NCBI GenBank assembly: GCA_002309915.1
Contig: DBYT01000004.1
Coordinates: 6,254-11,500 of the forward strand
Source of the DNA: Bacteroidales bacterium UBA1179
Lineage (GTDB): Bacteria > Bacteroidota > Bacteroidia > Bacteroidales > Bacteroidaceae
DNA length: 5,247 bases
Direction: 5' to 3'
The first letter of the stretch is position 1. Every line of letters starts with the position of its first letter. The position numbers and the translations under genes are program-made. The notes below the pieces were generated by a model. That model saw only the letters and a list, made by a program, of their open reading frames with translations, did not search any database and was not told where the DNA came from. Shown here piece by piece: positions 1 through 5,247 of the stretch.

Positions 1-578
1 GGCAGGGGTTTGCGGTAAACGCTCTCGATGATGATCTCCTTGGTAAGCGAGTAACGCTCCAGGAACTCACGGCTTACAGACTCGGGCAGCTGGCGCTTCA
101 GGCAGTCTCCTATCAGGCGGCGTCCCAGTGCGGCACTGCTGCCTTCATCGCCCAGGATATATCCCAGTGACGGTACCTGGTCCACTATCTCCCTGCCGTT
201 GTAAAGGCATGAGTTGGAACCGGTGCCAAGTACGCATGCCACACCCTCGGCGTGACCGCACAGGGCGCGGGCCGCTCCAAGCATGTCACTGTCAACTGCA
301 ATGGCGGCGTTGGGTATGAACTCCTTGAGGAGTGCGGCCATCTGCGCGCAGATGGACTGGGTGGCGCAGCCGGCACCATAGTAGAAAACCTCTGTTATGG
401 CGGCCAGGTCCAGGTTCTGTGTATTGGGCAGCAACTCGTTACGTATTATGTTCCTTATCTCCTCTTCACTCTGATGACAGGGATTGATACCCTGTGTCTT
501 TACAGCCTTCAGGTCATAAACGGTACTGAAGAATCCCCAATCGGTCTTGGTGGAGCCGCTGTCAACTACAAGTTTCAT
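1..578 (-). CDS. Amino-sugar kinase, BadF/BadG/GlcNAc-kinase family (MurK-like), partial at its 3' end
   Basis: I translated this from the minus strand: 192 complete codons are visible and the frame stays open to the left edge, so roughly the last third is missing if the protein has the usual length of about 280-300 residues. It is an ASKHA-fold sugar kinase. The phosphate-1 loop is VDSGSTKTDW (residues 5-14, with D6, G8, T10). A second glycine-rich loop is LGTGSNS (117-123), and the family motif GYILGDEGSSAALGRR lies at 139-154. D98 in AVDSDMLGAA is the probable catalytic base by analogy with GlcNAc kinases. The likely reaction is ATP-dependent 6-phosphorylation of GlcNAc and/or MurNAc in the cytoplasm. 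The start is the ATG at 578-576. It overlaps the TGA of the upstream transporter as ATGA and follows a purine-rich GGAAAG (589-584) with 5 nt spacing. Pairing with an AmpG/MurT-like transporter favours MurNAc as substrate, but that is inference; a plain GlcNAc or glucosamine kinase is the main alternative. Confidence 0.88.
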   Translation of the reverse strand, partial: MKLVVDSGSTKTDWGFFSTVYDLKAVKTQGINPCHQSEEEIRNIIRNELLPNTQNLDLAAITEVFYYGAGCATQSICAQMAALLKEFIPNAAIAVDSDMLGAARALCGHAEGVACVLGTGSNSCLYNGREIVDQVPSLGYILGDEGSSAALGRRLIGDCLKRQLPESVSREFLERYSLTKEIIIESVYRKPL

Positions 579-1840
579 TGTTTCTTTCCAAAATCAGGTT
601 CATATTTGATAATGGCCGATACCACGCAAGTGACGGCGCAGCAGGCGATTACCCAGATGAAGAATGTACGGTATCCCATGCTTTCCTGGAGCATACCGGA
701 TATCATGCCGGGCAGCATCATGCCCAAAGCCATTATGCCGGTACTGATGGCGTAGTGTGAGGTCTGATGCTCACCGCGCGCAAAATACATCAGGAACAGT
801 GTATAGGCCGTGAATCCGAATCCGTATCCCATCTGCTCTATGAATATGCAGGTACTTACCAGAGCCATGTTCTGTGTGGGGAACCAACTCAGGTAGACAT
901 ATACAAGGTCTGGAACCGAAATGGCTGCAACCATATACCAGATGCATTTCTTGAGTCCGAAACGGGACAGCGTGATTCCGCCCAGAATACCGCCGAGCAG
1001 GAGTCCGATAACGCCTAAGGTGCCCTGTGCAAATCCCACCTGACCGGTGGTAAGTCCCAGACCTCCCGTGGCGATGTCATCGACCAGGAACAGAGGGGCT
1101 ATCTTGCCCAACTGTGCCTCGGGGAAACGGAACAGAAGGATGAACAGCAGTGCGGGTACTATGTACGGCTTTTTGAAATAACTTACAAAAGTCATTCCGA
1201 ACTCCTTGAGTATGTTGCTGCCGGATACTCCTATCGTGCAGTCTGCGACCGGATGGGGCAGAATGTATGAATGATAGAGCCAAAGCAGTATCATCAGTCC
1301 GCCTGCCACCAGGAATCCCAGACTCCAGGCGCGTACGGTTGACCCGAACAACTTTTCAAACTGTCCTACCATAATGAGCAGACCGCCCTGACCGGCAATC
1401 ATAGCGATGCGGTAAGCGGTGTTGCGGATACCCACAAACAGAGACTGCTCGCCCTCGTCAAGGCCGAGCATGTAGAATCCGTCGATGGAGATGTCATGTG
1501 TGGCCGAACTGAACGCCAGCAGCCACATGATGGCCAGTGACCATTTGAAGAAGTTTGTGGTGTTGAGTGTCAATGCCACGCCGGCCAGACCTGCTCCCAG
1601 GATCAACTGTGTAAGCAACAGCCACCAGCGTTTGGTCTTGACCAGATCCACAAACGGGCTCCAGAACGGTTTGATCACCCACGGCAGGTAAAGCCAACTG
1701 GTATACAATGCCACATCGGCATTGCTTATACCCAGTTGCTTGAACATGATGGCCGATACCGTAACAACCAGCACGTAAGGTAGTCCTTCAGCAAAATACA
1801 GTGTGGGCACCCATGCCCACGAAGCTCTTGGTGATGCCAT
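575..1840 (-). CDS. AmpG/MurT-like MFS transporter, probable MurNAc or muropeptide permease of the inner membrane
   Basis: A 421-residue, highly hydrophobic protein of about 12 membrane segments and normal MFS length. AmpG-type hallmarks are visible: YFAEGLPY (15-22), the loop-2 region KPFWSPFVDLVKTKRWW (57-73), and SATHDISIDGF (112-122), which resembles the AmpG segment around its conserved Asp-Ile motif. The C-terminal segment HYAISTGIMALG (362-373) is followed by GYRTFF (389-394). AmpG imports anhydromuropeptides. In Tannerella forsythia a relative, MurT, imports MurNAc and lies next to a kinase gene and murQ (recalled from the literature). The next gene here is a sugar kinase, so import of unphosphorylated MurNAc, or of a related peptidoglycan sugar, is the best inference. 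The ATG at 1840-1838 directly abuts the TAA of the flavodoxin gene, with no Shine-Dalgarno sequence visible, so translation probably depends on coupling. The stop (577-575) overlaps the kinase start. The fold and family are sure; the substrate is not. Confidence 0.9.
   Translation of the reverse strand: MASPRASWAWVPTLYFAEGLPYVLVVTVSAIMFKQLGISNADVALYTSWLYLPWVIKPFWSPFVDLVKTKRWWLLLTQLILGAGLAGVALTLNTTNFFKWSLAIMWLLAFSSATHDISIDGFYMLGLDEGEQSLFVGIRNTAYRIAMIAGQGGLLIMVGQFEKLFGSTVRAWSLGFLVAGGLMILLWLYHSYILPHPVADCTIGVSGSNILKEFGMTFVSYFKKPYIVPALLFILLFRFPEAQLGKIAPLFLVDDIATGGLGLTTGQVGFAQGTLGVIGLLLGGILGGITLSRFGLKKCIWYMVAAISVPDLVYVYLSWFPTQNMALVSTCIFIEQMGYGFGFTAYTLFLMYFARGEHQTSHYAISTGIMALGMMLPGMISGMLQESMGYRTFFIWVIACCAVTCVVSAIIKYEPDFGKKQ
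584..589 (-). promoter_or_regulatory. Ribosome binding site (GGAAAG) for the kinase gene
   Basis: On the minus strand GGAAAG lies 5 nt before the kinase ATG and inside the last codons of the transporter gene. It is the only Shine-Dalgarno-like element at a start codon in this window. Together with the ATGA overlap it supports 578 as the true kinase start and suggests coupled translation. Confidence 0.55.
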
Positions 1841-2395
1841 TTACTTTGCGGGGATGGCCTCTTTAAGGGTGTTGATTACGTTCTGGCGTGCCTCGGGAGT
1901 GGGGTTGCGCTTAAGGGTTGTGCCCTCCACCAGGTTCAGGTCAGGATACTGAGCCTTAAGCTTGTTGTATGAGTTGGTCAGATTGCTGCTGCCTGAAGTT
2001 GAGAAAATGATCACGGTCTTGCCCTTAAGGTCACTCTGCTCAATGAATGTATTGATGATGTTGGGTGCTGCATCGCCCCAGATGGGGAATCCTATGAACA
2101 CTACATCGTAGCTTTTCAGTTTGTCGGGCTTGCCTTTTACCTCGGGACGCATTGCCTTGTCGGCCATCTCCTTGAAGGCGCGTGCCTCACGGTTTCCCAG
2201 GTTTACATCCTCGGTGGTGTAGGGCTGGGCACCCTCTATCTCGAACAGGTCGGCACCGGTAGCGGCGGCAAGATCCTGTGAAAGAGACTTGGTGGTTCCT
2301 GTCGGTGAGAAATAGGTAATCAGTACTTTAGGTTCCTTTGCGGCGCAAGCGGTCATGATCATTACCGCAAGCGTGAGAATAAGACTTTTCTTCAT
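1841..2395 (-). CDS. Exported lipoprotein flavodoxin (Flavodoxin_4-like)
   Basis: A 184-residue protein with an N-terminal lipoprotein signal: MKK, a hydrophobic stretch to about residue 14, then MTAC with the lipidated cysteine at 17. The Met at -3 of the lipobox is slightly non-standard. The mature part is a flavodoxin fold. The FMN phosphate loop is SPTGTTKS (30-37), the second FMN loop is GFPIWGDAAP (102-111, with W106 placed to stack on the flavin), and a third loop STSGSSN (132-138) follows the strand KTVIIF. It would carry electrons as a membrane-anchored FMN protein on the periplasmic side; partner reductase and substrate are unknown. Residues after the cysteine (AAKEP) lack an acidic surface-export signal, so periplasmic retention is likelier. 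The start ATG follows an A-rich leader without Shine-Dalgarno. It is the first gene of the flavodoxin-transporter-kinase cluster, and its TAA touches the transporter ATG. Family assignment is firm; its physiological role is not known. Confidence 0.9.
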   Translation of the reverse strand: MKKSLILTLAVMIMTACAAKEPKVLITYFSPTGTTKSLSQDLAAATGADLFEIEGAQPYTTEDVNLGNREARAFKEMADKAMRPEVKGKPDKLKSYDVVFIGFPIWGDAAPNIINTFIEQSDLKGKTVIIFSTSGSSNLTNSYNKLKAQYPDLNLVEGTTLKRNPTPEARQNVINTLKEAIPAK

Positions 2396-2432
2396 AGTTT
2401 TATCTTTGTTTAGTTAGTTGCTGTCTGAACTG

Positions 2433-2440
2433 CGAATATA
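2433..2440 (-). promoter_or_regulatory. Candidate -7 promoter box for the flavodoxin-transporter-kinase cluster
   Basis: On the minus strand TATATTCG matches the Bacteroidales -7 consensus TAnnTTTG with one mismatch. It lies 37 bp before the flavodoxin ATG, giving a leader of roughly 30 nt. No good TTTG -33 box is seen upstream, so this is a weak call. Confidence 0.35.
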
Positions 2441-2454
2441 TAAAAAAAAGAGAC

Positions 2455-2462
2455 TACTTTTG
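2455..2462 (+). promoter_or_regulatory. -7 promoter box (TACTTTTG) for the DUF3667-like gene
   Basis: TACTTTTG is a full match to the Bacteroidales -7 consensus TAnnTTTG, on the correct strand and 11 bp before the ATG at 2474. A start of transcription at the usual distance would leave only about 4-8 nt of leader, so the mRNA would be nearly leaderless. No clear -33 TTTG partner is visible. Confidence 0.55.
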
Positions 2463-2473
2463 CAGTAATAATC

Positions 2474-3421
2474 ATGAAGGGAAGAAAACATAAGTTGAAG
2501 GTCAGGCTCAGGGCTTTTCATATCTGGCAGCTTCTGGGCTACAGTCCCTGGAAGTCAGAATGGAAAGTGACCGAAGAAGTCCGGGAAGGAGGTACCAAAG
2601 ACTTCTACAAGGGAGCCTTTGACAGTATTCCTTTCCTGAATGATGATGGCAAGCGTACTTTTGTTCACCTGTTGCTGCGTCCCGGTTACATGATCCGTGA
2701 TTACATAAAGGGTAAGCACGATATGTACCTTGCCCCGCTCACATCACTGATCATCTTTTACGCCTTCTTCTCGCTGGTTTCATCGGTAGCCCATCCTGAT
2801 TTTAAGGAGAAGACGCCCGACAGCGAGGCCGTTACCGATTCTGTTTCCGCCAGCGTTCCTGTTTCGGAGGGCACTGTGATAAAACTGAATTGGGAGTCTG
2901 AGGATTCAGCCAAGGTCGCCGAGAAGGAAAAGAGCATGAACGTGAAGATGAAAAAAGCAGTCGAATACGGCCATGCCGTTATCGATCTGCTTTATCTGGA
3001 CCAGAATCCGGAGAATATAGATTCACCCAGGAAAGCGTCGCTTGCCGCATTCGAGGATGCTATCAGGAGTCAGGGAATCCATTACTTTCTGGAAATATTC
3101 CTGATACTTTGGCCTGCCATGCGCATCTCGTTGAGGAAACGTTCCATTGGGTGGGCTGCATCGGCCACAACGGCCGCTTACGTGCTCTGTCAGTTCAGTT
3201 TCTTCATGCTGTTCGTGCTGATACTCTCCTTAGGAAAGGACAACGAGATAGGAATCCTCTTCATGGGCCTGCTCATTATGATAGACTATCACCAGATGCT
3301 GGGCATCGGCTACCGGAAGAGTTTCTGGCTGACCGTCAAGACCGGTTTCTGGTACTTATTCCTGATAATACTTCTGATCTTACTGGCCATAATCCTTCTG
3401 AGCATCTGGATGGCTATTTGA
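2474..3421 (+). CDS. DUF3667-like integral membrane protein lacking the zinc ribbon
   Basis: A 315-residue membrane protein of unknown function. The N-terminus is cytoplasmic and basic (MKGRKHKLKVRLRAFHIW). It is followed by the segment I recognise from Bacteroidota DUF3667 proteins, KRTFVHLLLRPGYMIRDYIK (60-79), then KHDMYLAPLTSLIIFYAFFS (81-100). The first membrane segment is about 86-106. A charged soluble loop runs from about 108 to 200. Three or four membrane segments follow at roughly 204-218, 226-253, 259-275 and 291-314. Many relatives carry a CxxC...CxxC ribbon near the N-terminus; here the only cysteine is C239, so that module is absent. The start is fixed: it is the first ATG after an in-frame TAA at 2441-2443, and the next Met is residue 73. 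The gene is transcribed alone, divergent from the flavodoxin cluster, and its 3' end overlaps the convergent lipoprotein gene by 8 bp. Family call moderate; function unknown. Confidence 0.82.
   Translation: MKGRKHKLKVRLRAFHIWQLLGYSPWKSEWKVTEEVREGGTKDFYKGAFDSIPFLNDDGKRTFVHLLLRPGYMIRDYIKGKHDMYLAPLTSLIIFYAFFSLVSSVAHPDFKEKTPDSEAVTDSVSASVPVSEGTVIKLNWESEDSAKVAEKEKSMNVKMKKAVEYGHAVIDLLYLDQNPENIDSPRKASLAAFEDAIRSQGIHYFLEIFLILWPAMRISLRKRSIGWAASATTAAYVLCQFSFFMLFVLILSLGKDNEIGILFMGLLIMIDYHQMLGIGYRKSFWLTVKTGFWYLFLIILLILLAIILLSIWMAI
3414..3421. other. Tail-to-tail overlap of two convergent genes
   Basis: The TGA of the rightward DUF3667-like gene (3419-3421) and the TAG of the leftward lipoprotein gene (3416-3414) lie within 8 shared bases. 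No hairpin plus T-run terminator is visible around this junction for either transcript, so 3' ends probably run into the opposing coding sequence. Confidence 0.85.
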
Positions 3422-3887
3422 CAATCCGGCCGCTGTATGAAGTGGGAGTTGAGCCGAACTTGAGTGAGAATGTAATCTCATCGTTCAGTATCTCACCCTC
3501 AAACTCGGTGACAGTGTAGTTGGGGAAGGGGTTGCCCATTGCAAGGGGAACTGATGATTGAGTTGAGATCAGGGTTACGTTGCCGTTCTTCTGTACGGTA
3601 ATGCCCGGAATGGTGATGTCCATGGCCGGCATTCTATTAGCCAGTTTGGCCTTGAAAATGGTGATTGACGTAGAATCAGCCTTATCGGAAGGATTGATGC
3701 TGATCTTGGTGTCGGGAGTCTGGCAGTCACCGCTTGAAGCGTTTGCAAGCAAGGTACCTGAATAGAATACGGTATCGCTGCTTACTGTTTCAATTACTTC
3801 CTCCTGCTTAACGTCATCGGTTTCAGCTTTGTCACAACTCACCAGAACTGCTGCCATTGCAGCGAGAATCATTACTGTTTTCTTCAT
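3414..3887 (-). CDS. Small calycin-like lipoprotein paired with a TonB-dependent receptor
   Basis: A 157-residue lipoprotein. Signal peptide MKKTVMILAAMAAVLVSC has a good lipobox, LVSC, with the lipidated cysteine at 18. An acidic linker follows (DKAETDDVKQEE), then a predicted all-beta domain from about residue 40 to the end. Its features fit the Bacteroidota calycin/lipocalin-like domain: it opens with VFYSGTLLA (40-48), has the paired strands MDITIPGITV (89-98), and closes with FEGEILNDEITFSLKFG (129-145) and a final YSGRIV. There is an internal C55. The start ATG lies 4 bp after the receptor stop (TAA AAAC ATG), so the two are cotranscribed. The likely role is a cell-surface or periplasmic ligand-binding partner of that receptor; the ligand is unknown. 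Acidic residues just after the cysteine resemble lipoprotein surface-export signals. Lipoprotein status is sure, the fold moderately so, the function is inference. Confidence 0.85.
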   Translation of the reverse strand: MKKTVMILAAMAAVLVSCDKAETDDVKQEEVIETVSSDTVFYSGTLLANASSGDCQTPDTKISINPSDKADSTSITIFKAKLANRMPAMDITIPGITVQKNGNVTLISTQSSVPLAMGNPFPNYTVTEFEGEILNDEITFSLKFGSTPTSYSGRIVK

Positions 3888-3891
3888 GTTT

Positions 3892-5247
3892 TTATAGTTT
3901 TAAAGTTATACCTGTCATTATGATTCTGGGCTTGTCCAATGCAAAGAACTCGTTGCCCATGGATTTGAAATAGAAACTCCTGTGGGTCTCATCGGTCAGG
4001 TTATCGGCCCTGACAAAGAACTCCCATTTATCGGCCTGGAGTGCTATACGTGCGTTGGCCTTGAGATGGAACGGCTCTTTCTGAGACCCGGATTCGTTCC
4101 AGCAGAATGGACCTTCGCCGCGAAGGGATGCGTCCACGTCAAGTGTCTTGCTTCCTGTCTTGAAGCTGTATCCTGCGTTAAGGAACAGCGTGTGCTCGGG
4201 CACATAGGGCAGACGGTTGCCGGAGTAGTCCTCATTACCGTCGTTGAAACTGACAAAGCGGGCGTCGCACCACGACCAAGACAACTGTGAGCGGAACTGT
4301 CCGGGATTCCAGCCTATCTGTGTCTCTACGCCCATGCTGCGGCTGCGGCCGGCATTGGTCATCATGCGTCCGGTAGACATTCCGGGAGGGAATACCGTGA
4401 GCTGCTGGTTCCTTACATCCATATAGTAGGCCGATGCCTCCACGCTGAATGACTCGTGACGTATGCGTGTTCCCAACTCCATATTCCAGGCGGTTTCAGG
4501 GTCATACTCGGTATTCTTGGCATTGACCGATACGAACGGCCTGTCCAGATAGACACCCATGTCATTCATGGTGGCGGTCATGGTCATGTTCTGCAGGATA
4601 TCTGAGAATATCTGCGTGTTGAATCCGCCTGCCCGGTAACCTTTGGACACTGTCGAGAACAGCTTGATCTCATCTGATACCCTGAAGAGTGCAGACAGTT
4701 TGGGCAGCACCTCAAAGTGGCTGTGACTTACTGTTCCTTTATAGGGAATGGACAGGTCCCTGTCGGCTGTCATGATGGGCTCAAAACGGTAGTGCATGCG
4801 TGTGATGCAGTCATAGTCCATGTTGCCTCCCTCATAGTCAAGTCTTACACCTGCAGTTATGATCCATCGGTCAAGGTCAAATACGGATTCGTGGAAAAGA
4901 GCTGCGTTCCAGGTGTCAATCATGAAGTCCGAGTTGACCGGCATCGTCTGGTCAGAAATGGCCAGATAGCCAATCTCCGTGGGGATATGGCTGTTGGCGT
5001 TGTTCAGGATCAGGGTCTCTATTCCGTCACGTTTGAAAGTGACGGGAGCGTTCATCTGATTCAGACGGTAGAATCCGAACAGGCCTGTCTGGGGCTGCCA
5101 TTTGGCGTTTTCATCGGCCCTGCGGATTGTTATCTCCATTGTGCCGGTACCGCTCAGCTCTTTCTGCTGCAGGGTGAATATGGATTTCTCGGTATAATCC
5201 TGGTCCATGTGCATGTCATCGGCCAGCAACTGGAGCGATGCGGTGGC
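3892..5247 (-). CDS. TonB-dependent outer-membrane receptor, C-terminal beta-barrel (5' end beyond the window)
   Basis: The frame is open to the right edge, so only the last 451 codons are seen; signal peptide, TonB box and plug lie outside. No start codon should be placed here, because the upstream-most candidate near 5229 is a TTG that simply encodes Leu. The visible part is typical receptor barrel: WIITAGVRLDYEGGN, then LPKLSALFRVSDEIKLFSTV running into SKGYRAGGFN, a signature of siderophore/FecA/FyuA-type iron-complex receptors. Later come ETAWNMELGTR, VETQIGWNPGQFRSQLSWSW, NRLPYVPEHTLFLNAGYSF and the penultimate strand FFVRADNLTDETHRSFY. The chain ends GITLKL, with Leu in place of the usual terminal aromatic residue. 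It moves a ligand across the outer membrane using TonB energy; no SusD partner follows, so glycan uptake of the SusCD type is unlikely. Met is abundant (21 of 451), some of it clustered in a predicted loop. It is followed after 4 bp by the calycin-like lipoprotein gene. Family sure; ligand unknown. Confidence 0.92.
   Translation of the reverse strand, partial: ATASLQLLADDMHMDQDYTEKSIFTLQQKELSGTGTMEITIRRADENAKWQPQTGLFGFYRLNQMNAPVTFKRDGIETLILNNANSHIPTEIGYLAISDQTMPVNSDFMIDTWNAALFHESVFDLDRWIITAGVRLDYEGGNMDYDCITRMHYRFEPIMTADRDLSIPYKGTVSHSHFEVLPKLSALFRVSDEIKLFSTVSKGYRAGGFNTQIFSDILQNMTMTATMNDMGVYLDRPFVSVNAKNTEYDPETAWNMELGTRIRHESFSVEASAYYMDVRNQQLTVFPPGMSTGRMMTNAGRSRSMGVETQIGWNPGQFRSQLSWSWCDARFVSFNDGNEDYSGNRLPYVPEHTLFLNAGYSFKTGSKTLDVDASLRGEGPFCWNESGSQKEPFHLKANARIALQADKWEFFVRADNLTDETHRSFYFKSMGNEFFALDKPRIIMTGITLKL

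Larger units (their letters stand above)
2396..2473. promoter_or_regulatory. Divergent intergenic control region
   Basis: This 78 bp AT-rich spacer is the only real intergenic region in the window. It must hold the promoters for the leftward flavodoxin cluster and the rightward DUF3667-like gene. It includes a run of eight A residues (2442-2449) between the two candidate -7 boxes. I see no convincing operator palindrome or riboswitch fold. Confidence 0.7.

Noticed and set aside
252..755. Rightward open frame of 167 codons
   Set aside because: It lies antisense to the kinase and the transporter end, both of which have clear family motifs; the translation shows no recognisable domain.
2405..2432. 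Short TTAG/TTAG repeat and a CTGTCTGAACTG stretch as a possible operator
   Set aside because: The repeat units are only 4 bases and the second element is not a real palindrome; such matches are expected by chance in an AT-rich spacer.
2441..2449. Poly-A run as a phase-variable tract
   Set aside because: A single T plus eight A in a non-coding AT-rich promoter region; its length is modest and nothing shows variation in length from one sequence.
3425..3436. GC-rich CCGGCCG near the convergent stops as a terminator stem
   Set aside because: The palindrome is only about six bases with no loop and no following T-run on either strand.
3109..3519. Rightward open frame of 136 codons
   Set aside because: It overlaps the membrane segments of the DUF3667-like gene in another frame and runs antisense into the lipoprotein gene; its His/Arg-rich composition is typical of a shadow frame.
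3982..4290. Rightward open frame of 102 codons opposite the receptor
   Set aside because: It is antisense to strongly conserved barrel sequence and has no start-site signal or recognisable motif.
5227..5229. Possible start codon for the receptor frame
   Set aside because: The codon is TTG and the frame continues upstream to the window edge (ATASLQ precedes it); a receptor start within the barrel would make no sense.

Overview
This 5.2 kb window looks like chromosomal DNA of a gut- or mouth-type Bacteroidales bacterium (Bacteroidaceae/Prevotellaceae-like). The reasons are two lipoproteins with short signal peptides, a TonB-dependent receptor paired with a small lipoprotein, a DUF3667-type membrane protein that I associate with Bacteroidota, weak or absent Shine-Dalgarno sequences with A-rich leaders, and a TAnnTTTG-type promoter box. 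The exact genus cannot be fixed from the sequence alone.

The window is almost fully coding and holds two leftward gene clusters flanking one rightward gene. Left cluster (minus strand, 2395 down to the left edge): an exported lipoprotein flavodoxin, an AmpG/MurT-like inner-membrane MFS transporter, and a BadF/GlcNAc-kinase-family sugar kinase cut by the left edge. The three are packed as TAA|ATG (0 bp) and ATGA (4 bp overlap), so they are almost surely one mRNA. Transporter plus kinase matches the order described for the MurNAc salvage cluster of Tannerella forsythia (transporter, kinase, MurQ etherase). This predicts uptake and phosphorylation of a peptidoglycan-derived amino sugar, with an etherase gene possibly just off the left edge. 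The flavodoxin is the unexpected member.

Centre (2396-2473): a 78 bp AT-rich divergent control region. It serves the flavodoxin cluster to the left and a DUF3667-like membrane protein (2474-3421) to the right. The latter has a clear TACTTTTG box only 11 bp before its ATG.

Right cluster (minus strand, right edge down to 3414): the C-terminal beta-barrel part of a TonB-dependent receptor, followed after 4 bp by a 157-residue calycin-like lipoprotein. They likely form an outer-membrane receptor and ligand-binding partner. The receptor fragment is strikingly methionine-rich. The lipoprotein gene and the DUF3667 gene run tail to tail and overlap by 8 bp.

No gene-free stretch exceeds 300 bases. 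I saw no tRNA, rRNA, CRISPR array, insertion sequence or sizeable repeat, and no convincing intrinsic terminator. I do not see a wholly new system; the notable points are the unusual gene partnerships.
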